A stretch of DNA of 57,753 bases from Spirochaetales bacterium (GTDB taxonomy: Bacteria; Spirochaetota; Spirochaetia; Sphaerochaetales; Sphaerochaetaceae), in contig JAAYIV010000108.1 of assembly GCA_012523305.1 (NCBI GenBank), forward strand, positions 1 through 57,753, read 5' to 3'. The notes beneath the pieces were generated by a model, which was not told the DNA's origin, ran no database searches, and saw nothing but the letters and a program-made list of their open reading frames with translations. Each line of letters begins with the position of its first letter. The stretch's first letter is position 1. Position numbers and translations under genes: made by a program. Below are positions 16,501 to 25,731 of the stretch, one piece after another.

Positions 16501-19500
16501 ATGAGTACTGAGGATTCTGGACTACAGCAAAAGAAAGTACCTCTGAGTGATGGTCTTGAGATGCACGGTTTCGTACTGCAATCAACAGATGTCCTCGAGG
16601 ATTATGATGGTTTGGGTTATACATTCAGGCATCGGACAACCAATTTGGAATTATACCATGTGGCCAATAATGACGCAGAGTGCCTTTTTGGCTATATTTT
16701 TAAAACTCCGCCGCTTAATGATAGCGGTGTTCCCCATATTATTGAACATTGTATTCTCGCTGGATCAAAGTTATTTCCTGTTAAAGATCCTTTCATGGCT
16801 TTATTGAAAGGAAGTGTGAATACGTTTATGAATGCGATGACCGGTCCCGATTATACGGTCTATCCGGCTTCTTCGGTACTACCGAAAGATTTCATGAATC
16901 TTTTCAAGGTGTATAGCGACGCTGTATTCAATCCGTTGTTGCGTAAAGAGACTTTTTGGCAGGAAGGAGTACGTCTTGTAAAAGATGAGGATGGTACCAT
17001 TCGCTTCGATGGAGTAGTGTACAATGAGATGAAAGGAGAGATGTCGGATCATGATTCGATCGTCGTACGGCAGAGCATTCGCAATCTGTATCCCGATACT
17101 CCATACTTTTATGATTCCGGCGGGATTCCCCAAGAAATAGTAAAACTAGATTACCGACAGTTCGTGTCGTATTATGGGACCTATTATCATCCGTCCAATT
17201 GTCGACTTTTCGTGTATGGGAATATTGATATTGAAAGTATCCTGGCGTCGTTGGACAAATTATATCTTGCTGATTATTCAGCTATTAGCGGTGCCGGTCC
17301 TTCGCCGCTGGCCAAACGATGGACAAAACCAAAAACAATGGTCGTCACAAGTCCTGCCGACAATGAAGACGATGGAAACGATGCTTCGGTGACCATTAGT
17401 TGGGCAACAACCTTATTGGAAGATCCCGTACAGACCGTTACTCTTTCGGTGTTGACCGATATCTTGCTTGGGAATCCGGGTGCTCCTCTTTACAAAGCAA
17501 TCATAGATTCGCATATATCCCGCGATGTCTCGGACGCAAGCGGGATGGATACTGGATTCCGTCAGCTACCTTTCACGGTTGGATTCAAAGGTATTGATCC
17601 GAAAGATGCCGAAAAAGCCCAGGACCTCGTGCTTTCCACACTTAAGGATTTGGTTGAAAATGGTATTGACACTCAACTGGTGACCAATGCTGTCAAACGC
17701 CATGAATTCAACATGCGTGAAATCTCCGGTGATGCCCCAGTCGGTATGAATGCCTTCAACAGATGCTTGAGAGGGTGGATTCAGGGGTATGCGCCTCACA
17801 CAACGATCCACATCCGCAAACCGCTTGAAACATTGAAAGAACTGGTGAACAGGCATGCCGATGGGCAAGGTTATTTCGAGCAATGGATTCAAGAACATCT
17901 TTTGGACAATCCCCATCGTTGTCTGTTAACAGTGATACCCGATTCCAATCACCTGAAGAATCAAGAAGAGATGGTTCAGAAGCGAATCGATGAAATCAGG
18001 ACAACAATGGAACGCGGGACCTTGGAACAGATTGAAGCAGATACTGTATGCTTTGAAGAGTTTGAAAAATTAAGGGATACGCCTCAAGCGTTGGCAACCA
18101 TTCCACGCTTGACTGTGGATGATCTGCCGAAGGATATTCGAATTCTTCCCCAGGATAAGATGCTTTTGGATTCAGTTCCCCTGTATCGGCAATCAATGCA
18201 TACCAACGACATTGTGTATGTTGACGGATTGTTTTATCTCAATGACCTCTCTGAAGAAGACCATCTATTCTTACCGGTGCTTACCCGATTGCTTCATATG
18301 ACCGGGGTGAACGACCTGTCTTATGATAAGGTCGCCATGCAAATCCGCAACCTCACCGGTGCGTTATATTTTTATCTTGAAACATCATCGATGCTCGATT
18401 CAGAAACATCAGCGATGTCAGCTTTCGTATTCAGGATGAAGTGTCTCGGATCCGACTTTCCCAAAGCAGTCGCTTTGCTCTCAGATATTCTTGTTCATGC
18501 GAATGTCGATGATACGGAGAGGATTGTCGCAGTCATTAATGATCTGATTTCTTCTTATGAAGCTAATGCAATATCATCAGGACACACTTATGCAGCACAA
18601 AGGGCTTGTTCGGTCTATTCTCCGATCTTGTCGCAGAACGAAAAATGGAATGGGATCTCACAATGGTTGCATCTGGCTTCATTGGATCTTGCCGATCGGC
18701 AAACAGTCGGAAGGATTGCTATAATATTGCGGCATTTGTATGAGAAAATCATCGACAGATCAAAATTAATTCTCCATCTTTGTACCAACGAGCCGTTTTA
18801 TACCGATGGAATTTCTGTGATGGAGAAATATGTCGCTTCGATTCCTTGTCGTTCATCTGCACATCCGGAAGATTATGGTAAAGCTATGAATATTCCGTTT
18901 CCAAAAGAACACCATCATATAGAATTATTTAAGATTCCCGCAGCGGTAAGTTACAGTGCGATGGTGCTTAAATCTGCAGATCCGATGGATCCTAAACAAG
19001 CCCATCAAATGGTGTTGGGGTACTTGCTGACAACGAACCAACTTTGGGAACGTGTTCGTGGGATCGGTGGAGCTTACGGGGTGAGTGCTTCAAATGATTT
19101 ACTCGAACGGCTGTTCGTATTCTCCAGTTACCGTGATCCGCGAATTGATGGTACGCTGAATGACTTTATACAAGTACTCGAACTCGTAGCCGAACATGGA
19201 ATCGATTTGAACCTTATTGAACAAGCTATCATTTCTATCGTTGGGCGCGAGTTGAAACCGCTTTATCCCAAAGAAGCAGCGATGACTTCTTTCAGGCGGG
19301 CATTGTATGGTATCAGTGACGAGTACCGGAAACAACGCCGATCTTGGATCTTGAATGCCACTTCTGACGATATGAGGCAAGCAGCGATAGCCTTACTCGA
19401 AGAAGCTAGGCAATTTTCATCTACTGTGGTGCTTGCCGGACCAGCAGTGATCGACAAGGAGGCTCAATCTCAAAAATGGACTGCGGTAAAACCTTTCAAG

Positions 19501-19512
19501 TTACCGTTGTGA
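16501..19512 (+). CDS. M16C zinc metallopeptidase (PreP/Cym1-like, insulinase family)
   Basis: A 1003-residue protein with the inverted zinc motif HIIEH (79-83) and the M16C companions FPVKDPFMALLKGSVNTFMNAMTGPDYTVYP and VVYNEMKGEMSD. Four homologous half-domains joined by a long linker make a closed chamber that degrades short unstructured peptides. Length and layout match the presequence-protease branch. No signal peptide, so cytoplasmic. ATG behind AGGAGG. The 3' end overlaps the convergent hydrogenase-like gene by 12 bp. Likely role is clearing peptides, alongside PepT. Confidence 0.93.
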   Translation: MSTEDSGLQQKKVPLSDGLEMHGFVLQSTDVLEDYDGLGYTFRHRTTNLELYHVANNDAECLFGYIFKTPPLNDSGVPHIIEHCILAGSKLFPVKDPFMALLKGSVNTFMNAMTGPDYTVYPASSVLPKDFMNLFKVYSDAVFNPLLRKETFWQEGVRLVKDEDGTIRFDGVVYNEMKGEMSDHDSIVVRQSIRNLYPDTPYFYDSGGIPQEIVKLDYRQFVSYYGTYYHPSNCRLFVYGNIDIESILASLDKLYLADYSAISGAGPSPLAKRWTKPKTMVVTSPADNEDDGNDASVTISWATTLLEDPVQTVTLSVLTDILLGNPGAPLYKAIIDSHISRDVSDASGMDTGFRQLPFTVGFKGIDPKDAEKAQDLVLSTLKDLVENGIDTQLVTNAVKRHEFNMREISGDAPVGMNAFNRCLRGWIQGYAPHTTIHIRKPLETLKELVNRHADGQGYFEQWIQEHLLDNPHRCLLTVIPDSNHLKNQEEMVQKRIDEIRTTMERGTLEQIEADTVCFEEFEKLRDTPQALATIPRLTVDDLPKDIRILPQDKMLLDSVPLYRQSMHTNDIVYVDGLFYLNDLSEEDHLFLPVLTRLLHMTGVNDLSYDKVAMQIRNLTGALYFYLETSSMLDSETSAMSAFVFRMKCLGSDFPKAVALLSDILVHANVDDTERIVAVINDLISSYEANAISSGHTYAAQRACSVYSPILSQNEKWNGISQWLHLASLDLADRQTVGRIAIILRHLYEKIIDRSKLILHLCTNEPFYTDGISVMEKYVASIPCRSSAHPEDYGKAMNIPFPKEHHHIELFKIPAAVSYSAMVLKSADPMDPKQAHQMVLGYLLTTNQLWERVRGIGGAYGVSASNDLLERLFVFSSYRDPRIDGTLNDFIQVLELVAEHGIDLNLIEQAIISIVGRELKPLYPKEAAMTSFRRALYGISDEYRKQRRSWILNATSDDMRQAAIALLEEARQFSSTVVLAGPAVIDKEAQSQKWTAVKPFKLPL

Positions 19513-20838
19513 GGGAGGTTTCTCACCCCAAATACGCCCAAGGGAATTTGGGGTGTCAGGACGTTTCAATTTTAAGACCACGCATTGACGAATGCTGGCT
19601 TGAAGCTTAACGATATCTTCTGCCAGCGCCCTGCAAGTAGGCGAACCGCATAGTCCGCAATCAATTCCCGGAAGGCTTTTTACAATACTCTGGACTCGTT
19701 CCATCTTTCGGATGGCGTTTTCAACATCGTTGTCCAGTCTCATGGAATGTTTGGCAAAAATGCGTTCGCCTTTGAGTTTGCGGATCATAGCATCTTTTTG
19801 ATATAAAATCCTTTTTGCAATTTCAACGTCGATTTCTTTTGGTAATGACTCAGCTATATGCAATAAGCGTTCGGTAGCGAGGAACCGGTTCCGGGTTGCC
19901 AAGATTCCACCTGTGCAACCGGTATCGCAAGCCCGAAGTTCTAGGAAATCCAAATTCCCCGTCGTCTCTTCTTCAAGCATTTCCAGAAATTCTATTACGT
20001 TGTGAATTTCATCGATTGCCAGGGTTCTTCCCGGCATGTCGGCACTTTCGCCCTTGGCCAGCCCCCACAGCATCGAATGAGAAGTTATGGGAGGTAAACT
20101 GCTATAATCTTCCTTGCTTCTCTGGTCCCTCTTTGATTTGGTTAATTCAGCATTGATGAGATTGTACAATGAATCGAGATTGATACCGCCTTGGATGATC
20201 CCTTCGTCAGCGGATAAAGGAGATTTGATTTGGGCATATTTTGCCGCGCAGGGAGTGATGTAGAATATACCGATCTCTTCGGATGGAATCTTTGATTCTT
20301 CCAATTCGAGACGACAAAAAAGAGCAGCCAATTGAGCGGGAGTCCGCATTAAGTTCACATTTCCCAACAGTGCTGGAAACGAAATCTGGATCAATCGGAC
20401 AACAGCCGGACAATAGCTTGAGATAACCGGGTTGTTATCAGAATATACACTTATCTTACCCCCGAGGGTTTTTAAGATATCTACACCGAATTCAGCGATG
20501 TGCACATCGGTAAATCCAATGGCGTAAATCGCATTCATGATTGCATCGCAACCGACCTTATCTTCGAATTGTCCGAATAGCATGGCAGGAATGATTGCCA
20601 CCCTCCGTTGATATCGAAAGATGTGCTGGAGATCGCTTTGCTCTAATTCAATGGCATTGTGAGGACATACAGCCATACATTGTCCACAGTCGATACACCG
20701 TTCTCCATTCACATGGGCTTTGCCGCCTTCGATACGGATCGCTTCTGTCGGGCATCGTTTCATGCAATGCGTGCATCCCTGGCAGAGCTCGGTTCTGACA
20801 ACTAGTGTGTGGTGGAATGCAGATTCCATTTTTATCAC
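19501..20838 (-). CDS. Sensory-type [FeFe]-hydrogenase homologue with three Fe-S regions
   Basis: 445 residues from a GTG start behind GGAGG. Two N-terminal [4Fe-4S] ferredoxin motifs (C19-C22-C25-C29 and C48-C51-C54-C58), an [FeFe]-hydrogenase H-cluster domain (about 75-325) and a C-terminal four-Cys Fe-S domain (C394, C397, C402, C419). H-cluster ligands appear to be kept: C143 (SSYCP), C197 (TPCAAK), C304 and C308 (ACDTGCTGG). The proton-shuttle cysteine of TSCCP is replaced by Tyr142. That fits a hydrogen or redox sensor rather than a turnover enzyme. Last gene of a cassette with RsbW-like and DRTGG proteins, the usual partners of this class. Confidence 0.85.
   Translation of the reverse strand: MIKMESAFHHTLVVRTELCQGCTHCMKRCPTEAIRIEGGKAHVNGERCIDCGQCMAVCPHNAIELEQSDLQHIFRYQRRVAIIPAMLFGQFEDKVGCDAIMNAIYAIGFTDVHIAEFGVDILKTLGGKISVYSDNNPVISSYCPAVVRLIQISFPALLGNVNLMRTPAQLAALFCRLELEESKIPSEEIGIFYITPCAAKYAQIKSPLSADEGIIQGGINLDSLYNLINAELTKSKRDQRSKEDYSSLPPITSHSMLWGLAKGESADMPGRTLAIDEIHNVIEFLEMLEEETTGNLDFLELRACDTGCTGGILATRNRFLATERLLHIAESLPKEIDVEIAKRILYQKDAMIRKLKGERIFAKHSMRLDNDVENAIRKMERVQSIVKSLPGIDCGLCGSPTCRALAEDIVKLQASIRQCVVLKLKRPDTPNSLGRIWGEKPPSQR
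19524..19555 (+). terminator. Perfect 10-bp hairpin at the convergent gene ends
   Basis: Arms 19524-19533 and 19546-19555 (CACCCCAAAT / ATTTGGGGTG) pair exactly around 12 nt. It lies 12 bp after the peptidase stop and inside the last codons of the opposite gene. It could end peptidase transcription or protect the 3' end, although the T-run after it is weak. Confidence 0.4.
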
Positions 20839-21260
20839 GAAGGACCTCCACGATAGTAGAACTTCATGCTGATTTTAGTCGGACTGTCCTTTCCTGAGAC
20901 AATTTCCAATTCATCGGTATGTTTTTTGATATTCGGCAATCCCATTCCCGCACCGAATCCCAACTCGCGGATTTCTGATGTCGCGGTTGACCATCCCTCG
21001 GTCATCGCCAAACCGACATCGGGTATGCCCGGTCCCACATCCAAGGCTTCCACCAATGCCTGTTCGGCCTCGATGTCACAAGTAATTTCACCTCCATACG
21101 AATGAGCCACCATATTTACTTCAGCTTCGTATAAGGCGACGATGATTCGCTTGATATCGCCAGGGGGAATGTTCAGTTGTTTCAACAATGATTTTACACT
21201 GCTGGAAATTTTACCGGCATTAGCAAAATCACCAGGTGTTACCACATAGGTGAGCCTCAT
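20835..21260 (-). CDS. RsbW-like anti-sigma/serine kinase-type ATP-binding protein
   Basis: 141 residues, a lone GHKL ATPase domain. The N box is YEAEVNMVAHSYGG (E46, N49), the G1 box DVGPGIPDVG, and the G2 box GFGAGMGLPNIKK. The start at 21260 is set by AGGAGG. Related proteins act as serine kinases or anti-sigma switches. In hydrogenase gene clusters such a protein regularly accompanies a DRTGG protein and an Fe-S hydrogenase-like sensor. Its GTGA overlap with the next gene indicates coupling. It could pass the redox signal on by phosphorylation or binding; the target is not encoded nearby. Confidence 0.85.
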   Translation of the reverse strand: MRLTYVVTPGDFANAGKISSSVKSLLKQLNIPPGDIKRIIVALYEAEVNMVAHSYGGEITCDIEAEQALVEALDVGPGIPDVGLAMTEGWSTATSEIRELGFGAGMGLPNIKKHTDELEIVSGKDSPTKISMKFYYRGGPS

Positions 21261-21273
21261 GGGCTTACGCCTC

Positions 21274-21618
21274 CTAGTAAACGGGTTTGAGCCCTTTGGC
21301 GAATAATAATCCACTTGATTTAAACATCGAGTAGGATGTGACCAATACGGATATCTGTTGTGAACGAGCCAGATCCAGCATGGTTTTGGTAGGAACTTTA
21401 TTGCGAACAAATAATATCTGTTGGATGTCAGACATTTCCGCGGTACGGATGGCTTGATTATTTGACAAACCGGTAATGAGTAATATGTTATCGGTCAGCA
21501 ACGTGAGCACATCGCTCATCAAATCGGAAGCGAATCCCGATTCAACTTCACGATCTAAGTTCTCTTCACCACATAAAACAGTCGCATTAACAGTTTCCAC
21601 GATTTCTCTCAGTGTCAT
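21274..21618 (-). CDS. DRTGG-domain protein
   Basis: 114 residues from the ATG at 21618 behind AGGAG. It begins MTLREIVETVNATVLCG and continues with a DRTGG-type alpha/beta fold (GFASDLMSDVLTL, NILLITGLSNNQAIRTAEM, ILFVRNKVPTKTMLDLARSQQISVLVTSYSMFKSSGLL). The stand-alone domain, which also occurs next to CBS domains and in phosphotransacetylases, is thought to bind a ligand. First gene of the three-gene cassette, 13 bp from the ATPase gene. Confidence 0.85.
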   Translation of the reverse strand: MTLREIVETVNATVLCGEENLDREVESGFASDLMSDVLTLLTDNILLITGLSNNQAIRTAEMSDIQQILFVRNKVPTKTMLDLARSQQISVLVTSYSMFKSSGLLFAKGLKPVY

Positions 21619-21638
21619 ACCTGGCTCCTTGCCGGATG

Positions 21639-21668
21639 AGTATAGCATATCATCACCGGGATTGTCTG
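21639..21668 (-). promoter_or_regulatory. Putative promoter of the sensory hydrogenase cassette
   Basis: Minus strand: CAGACA (21663-21668), an 18-bp spacer, then an extended -10 TGCTATACT (TATACT at 21639-21644), about 20 bp before the ATG at 21618. The -10 is good; the -35 is fair. Confidence 0.45.
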
Positions 21669-21670
21669 TT

Positions 21671-21720
21671 CAGTTATCGTCTAAATAACTGTGGTCAGTA
21701 TAGTACTTCTCCGATATACT
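21671..21720 (+). promoter_or_regulatory. Putative glpK-operon promoter with upstream inverted repeat
   Basis: TGGTCA (21692-21697), 17 bp, TATACT (21715-21720), with GGAGG and the GTG start following at 21742-21756. Directly upstream is an inverted repeat CAGTTAT-N7-ATAACTG (21671-21691), placed where an activator or repressor would bind. It also lies upstream of the divergent cassette promoter. Confidence 0.45.
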
Positions 21721-21753
21721 TATACATCGTAACAAGTGTTTGGAGGAAGAAAA

Positions 21754-23265
21754 GTGAAGTATGTCGGTGCATTGGACCAGGGAACTACCAGTACCAGGTT
21801 CATATTGTTCGACCAATCGGGAACGATACGGGCTTCGCATCAGGTTGAGCATCGCCAAATCTATGTGCAACCCGGCTGGGTAGAACATGATCCGAGAGAA
21901 ATATGGGATAACAGTATCTTTGTCATAGTAGAAGCGATGCGTAAAGTACGTGCGACCGCAAAAGATATCGCGGCGATCGGAATAACGAATCAGCGGGAAA
22001 CCATAATCGCGTGGGAACCAAAAACCGGAATGGTCTGGCACAATGCCATCGTATGGCAAGACTTGAGAGGAAGTGCAATCATCGAACAAGTCAAAAAGAC
22101 TCTCGATGCGGATACGCTTCGCAATATAACTGGTTTGATCCACAGCCCTTATTTCTCAGCGAGCAAGATTGCTTGGATGCTTGATCATGTAGATGGATTG
22201 CGTGAAGCAGCAGAAGAAGGAACGGTGGTCTTCGGTACTATCGATTCTTGGCTGGTGTGGAATCTTACCGGTGGCCGTCAGGGTGGAGTGGTAGTTACCG
22301 ATGTTACCAACGCCAGTCGTTACATGCTTATGGATATCAAGACTTGCCAATGGGACCATCAAATGCTCCAAGCGTTTGGTATTCCAGAAAAAGCTCTTCC
22401 AAAGATTGTCGCATCGATCGGAGAAGTCTACGGAAAGACACTGGCATCGGGACCGTTGATGGGGGAAGTTCCGGTGTGTGGAATATTAGGGGACCAGCAA
22501 GCAGCGTTATTTGGCCAAGCTTGTTTTCATGCTGGTGAAGGTAAAAGCACCTATGGTACCGGATGTTTCATGCTGGTCAACACGGGAACTGCTTTGAGTT
22601 ATTCCAACAGAGGCCTTCTTTCGACAATAGCGTATCAAGTTTCGGGACAACCGGCGACGTATGCCCTGGAAGGATCGATTGCGGTAGCCGGGTCATTGGT
22701 GCAATGGGTACGTGACAATCTCAAAATCGTAAAAAGTGCACCCGAAGTCGATGTGCTGGCCGAGTCGGTTCCCGACTGCGGAGGAGTATATATCGTCCCG
22801 GCTTTCAGCGGGTTGTTCGCGCCCTATTGGAGAAGTGATGCGCGAGGAGTAATAGCCGGCCTTACCGGTTATGCTAATGCCGCCCACATCTGCCGAGCAG
22901 CCCTCGAATCCACTGCATTCCAAGCAAAAGATATTTTTGATGCGATGGAAGCTGATTCAAATATCAAGATGAGTGTGCTTAAGGTTGATGGGGGATTAAC
23001 GAATAGCAGGCCGCTTATGGAGTTCCAGGCAGATTTGTTGGGTATCCCTGTGATTAGGCCTCAAGTTGTTGAAACAACTGCATTGGGGGCTGCTTATGCT
23101 GCTGGACTTTCAGTTGGTTTCTGGAATACATTTGAAGAGTTGAAGGTCCATTGGAAAGAAAAATCACGATGGATTCCGGCTATGGATGACGATGTGCGGA
23201 AAGAAAAGATTACATTCTGGAATAAAGCTGTCCAGAGGACATTGGATTGGCTGCCGGTAGAGTAA
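21754..23265 (+). CDS. glpK: Glycerol kinase
   Basis: 503 residues, the standard GlpK length. Phosphorylates glycerol to sn-glycerol-3-phosphate in the cytoplasm. FGGY-family signatures: ALDQGTTSTRFILFD at the N-terminus (phosphate loop), GITNQRE, NAIVWQDLRG, GDQQAALFGQ, YGTGCFMLVNTG, and KVDGGLTNSRPLMEFQADLLGIPV. The GTG at 21754 is chosen because GGAGG is 7 nt upstream; the frame opens 18 bp earlier. First gene of a long rightward string; cdaA starts 22 bp later. No glycerol facilitator or glycerol-3-phosphate dehydrogenase is in the window. Confidence 0.95.
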   Translation: MKYVGALDQGTTSTRFILFDQSGTIRASHQVEHRQIYVQPGWVEHDPREIWDNSIFVIVEAMRKVRATAKDIAAIGITNQRETIIAWEPKTGMVWHNAIVWQDLRGSAIIEQVKKTLDADTLRNITGLIHSPYFSASKIAWMLDHVDGLREAAEEGTVVFGTIDSWLVWNLTGGRQGGVVVTDVTNASRYMLMDIKTCQWDHQMLQAFGIPEKALPKIVASIGEVYGKTLASGPLMGEVPVCGILGDQQAALFGQACFHAGEGKSTYGTGCFMLVNTGTALSYSNRGLLSTIAYQVSGQPATYALEGSIAVAGSLVQWVRDNLKIVKSAPEVDVLAESVPDCGGVYIVPAFSGLFAPYWRSDARGVIAGLTGYANAAHICRAALESTAFQAKDIFDAMEADSNIKMSVLKVDGGLTNSRPLMEFQADLLGIPVIRPQVVETTALGAAYAAGLSVGFWNTFEELKVHWKEKSRWIPAMDDDVRKEKITFWNKAVQRTLDWLPVE

Positions 23266-23287
23266 GAGCGGGGGAGGAACTGAACTG

Positions 23288-24103
23288 ATGTTCGTCGAAG
23301 TATTGGCGAAAATATGGAGCGTACTCGGTCCGATTATTGAAATCGGATTGCTCAGTTATGTCTTTTATCGCTTTTACATGGCAGTTGCCCAGACCAAAGC
23401 CCAGCAAATTTTCAAAATAGTATTTATCCTTTTGACCGTCTATAGTATTGCTTATGTCGCTCGTTTGAATACCTTATTATGGCTTTTCAAGCATATGGCC
23501 GTGCCATTGGTCATTTTTATATGTGTCGTTTACCAACCGGAACTTCGCCGTGCGTTTACCCAGATGTTCAGTGGCCGCAACCGTTTGTTCAGGATGGGAG
23601 TCCAAACCACTGCTGAGCAAATCGACAGCATTTTAAATGCATGTACGGTGTTGGTTTCAAAAAATAGAGGAGCATTGATCGTTTTCATTCGTCACCTGGG
23701 GATCAAGAATATCATCGATTCAGGGACAAAACTCAATGCGGATCTTTCATCCGCGTTGATACTGACGGTGTTTGATCATGACACTCCGTTACACGATGGA
23801 GCGATGGTCATCCAAGGTAATAAGATTGTTGCCGCTGGTTGTTATTTGCCACTGAGTGAACAGACAGACTTAAAAAAAAGTTTCGGTACCCGTCACAGGG
23901 CTGCCTTGGGATTGGCAGAGGAATCGGATGCGATCGTATTGGTGGTTTCCGAGGAAACAGGAGCTATCAGCCTCACATATAACGCCAATCTGTACTATGA
24001 TTTGGATACGGCGACAGTTAAGCGGATGCTGATTGCCTTATTAAGTTATCATGATGTAACACCACAAGATATAGCGGAGGCCACAACCGATGAAACGGAA
24101 TAG
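23288..24103 (+). CDS. cdaA: Diadenylate cyclase (c-di-AMP synthase), CdaA type
   Basis: A 271-residue membrane cyclase that joins two ATP into c-di-AMP. There are three N-terminal helices (about residues 13-30, 40-57 and 63-83), then QPELRRAFTQMF, then the DAC domain with both catalytic motifs: DGA in LHDGAMVIQ and RHR in GTRHRAALGLAEESDA. The downstream ybbR gene overlaps by 14 bp, the usual cdaA-cdaR pairing. In other bacteria CdaA controls potassium, osmolyte and wall homeostasis. Confidence 0.95.
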   Translation: MFVEVLAKIWSVLGPIIEIGLLSYVFYRFYMAVAQTKAQQIFKIVFILLTVYSIAYVARLNTLLWLFKHMAVPLVIFICVVYQPELRRAFTQMFSGRNRLFRMGVQTTAEQIDSILNACTVLVSKNRGALIVFIRHLGIKNIIDSGTKLNADLSSALILTVFDHDTPLHDGAMVIQGNKIVAAGCYLPLSEQTDLKKSFGTRHRAALGLAEESDAIVLVVSEETGAISLTYNANLYYDLDTATVKRMLIALLSYHDVTPQDIAEATTDETE

Positions 24104-24530
24104 TGGATGGCAGGCTCTCCTGCAAAATTGGCCGGTAAAAATCATAGCATCAGTGATGGCTATATTCCTCTTCTTTGTCGTGAATTATACCACTGAAGTT
24201 CGTCGCGAAATAGATATTCCGCTTAAGGTTACCCTACCGCAAATGTATGATGCCGCCAGTTCAATCCCAGCTACCGTTACGCTAATAATTATCGGAAAAG
24301 ACCAAACTGTTCACCTGATAGAGCCCTCACATATTACCGCAGAAGTGGATTTTACTCTTGTAGCTGCTGAAGGTGTCGCATCAGCACCGGTGTTGCTTTC
24401 TCAAAGCGATTATCCGATTTCGAGCAATATCGTATTGAAAGTACATCCCGAATCCCTTAAGGTATTCTTTACTGCGAAACCTGTTGCGACACAGACTGAT
24501 GTTGTCGATTTGGGTGGAATATCGTTATAG
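24090..24530 (+). CDS. cdaR: YbbR-domain protein, CdaR-like regulator of CdaA
   Basis: 146 residues: a short cytoplasmic start (NSGWQALLQNWPVKIIAS), one membrane helix (about 17-35) and a single extracytoplasmic YbbR repeat (IDIPLKVTLPQMYDAASSIPATVTLIIIGK...). Most CdaR proteins carry three or four YbbR repeats, so this is a short form. CdaR binds and modulates CdaA. The overlap with cdaA supports that role. The symbol is given by homology and position. Confidence 0.8.
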   Translation: MKRNSGWQALLQNWPVKIIASVMAIFLFFVVNYTTEVRREIDIPLKVTLPQMYDAASSIPATVTLIIIGKDQTVHLIEPSHITAEVDFTLVAAEGVASAPVLLSQSDYPISSNIVLKVHPESLKVFFTAKPVATQTDVVDLGGISL

Positions 24531-24533
24531 CAT

Positions 24534-24935
24534 ATGGCAAATATTTTTGGCATCGGTATCGATGCAGTTCAAATTGACAGGATGGACCCGGAAAAATTAT
24601 CCGCACATGTTATTTCCAGGTTGTTCCATCCTGACGAGATAATCGAGGCACGTTCTCTCAATGAGCGAATGCAAGCTCAGTATTATGCTTCGCGTTTCGC
24701 AGCCAAGGAAGCATTTGCAAAAGCATTGGGAGTTGGATTTACAAAAGTAATTCCTTCGGAAGTATGCGTTAAAAGTGAAGAATCGGGAAAACCTGAATTG
24801 TGTATCGAAGGTGCAACCGCGAATTATGTTAATGCAAGGTCAATGAAGATCCACCTGTCGTTGACGCATGAAAAAAACATGGCGTTAGCAATGGTGATAT
24901 TGGAACGATTGGAGGAATGTGATGGCAAGAAGTGA
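24534..24935 (+). CDS. acpS: Holo-[acyl-carrier-protein] synthase
   Basis: 133 residues, typical AcpS. Transfers 4'-phosphopantetheine from CoA to the conserved serine of acyl carrier protein. Motifs: IFGIGIDAVQIDRM with the magnesium-binding Asp, and RFAAKEAFAKALGVG with the catalytic Glu; LSLTHEKNMALAMVI closes the fold. It starts 4 bp after the ybbR stop and overlaps truA by 14 bp. Confidence 0.94.
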   Translation: MANIFGIGIDAVQIDRMDPEKLSAHVISRLFHPDEIIEARSLNERMQAQYYASRFAAKEAFAKALGVGFTKVIPSEVCVKSEESGKPELCIEGATANYVNARSMKIHLSLTHEKNMALAMVILERLEECDGKK

Positions 24936-25731
24936 TTGGAAACGTCCCACAGAATTTCCATTGGCTCCAGGCTATCGGCGAATACGAATAACGGTATCCT
25001 ATGACGGGGCTTCCTTCAGCGGGTGGCAACGCCAACAGGATGCTCCGAGTGTCCAGCAGGAGATTGAAAAGGCTCTGAAAAAGATTCTGAAAACTCCGGT
25101 TACGGTCTCAGGTTCGGGTAGGACCGATGCGAAGGTCCACGCGATAGGGCAAATAGCCCATTTCGATATCGCAAACCAAAGCGTTCCCGTCAAGGCATTC
25201 CCTGTTGCCATCAACCAACTGCTACCGCATGCTATTCGAATAACCGATGCATGCGAAGTCGACGGAACTTTTCATGCTCGATTCACATCATCTTCCCGAG
25301 AATACCGTTATATCGTCAAAGAAGAAAAGGATTACACACCTTTCGACCGGAATCGAGTAGGACGTGTCCGACAATTTCCCCCGCTTGATGTGCTCAATGC
25401 TTATGCTTCTTGTATCATAGGAACTCACGATTTTTCTACTTTTTCAGCAAGCGCCGACCAAAGTCATTCAAAGATCAGGGATGTGTACATCTCAGAGTTC
25501 TATCTGGAACCATCCCAATGGGGCGGGATGCAATTGGTTTACCGAGTATGTGCCAATGCATACCTGATGCATCAAGTCCGATCAATGGTCGGATCCATGT
25601 TACAATTCGCATCCAAAGGATATCCTGTCGAAGAATTCAAGCGTAGGCTCATAGCATGCGATCGATTCGAAGCAGGGCGTACCGCAGGCCCTGAGGGATT
25701 GTATCTCTATAGGATTTCATATGATCAATGA
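24922..25731 (+). CDS. truA: tRNA pseudouridine(38-40) synthase
   Basis: 269 residues. Isomerises uridines 38-40 in the anticodon arm. The catalytic Asp is D69 in GSGRTDAKVHA; other TruA motifs are ISYDG-like VSYDGASFSGWQRQ, FHARFTSSSREYRY and YLMHQVRSMVGSM. The ATG at 24922 is preferred over the GTG 3 bp earlier because it stands 6 nt from GGAGG. The stop overlaps the next gene by 11 bp. Confidence 0.95.
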   Translation: MARSDWKRPTEFPLAPGYRRIRITVSYDGASFSGWQRQQDAPSVQQEIEKALKKILKTPVTVSGSGRTDAKVHAIGQIAHFDIANQSVPVKAFPVAINQLLPHAIRITDACEVDGTFHARFTSSSREYRYIVKEEKDYTPFDRNRVGRVRQFPPLDVLNAYASCIIGTHDFSTFSASADQSHSKIRDVYISEFYLEPSQWGGMQLVYRVCANAYLMHQVRSMVGSMLQFASKGYPVEEFKRRLIACDRFEAGRTAGPEGLYLYRISYDQ

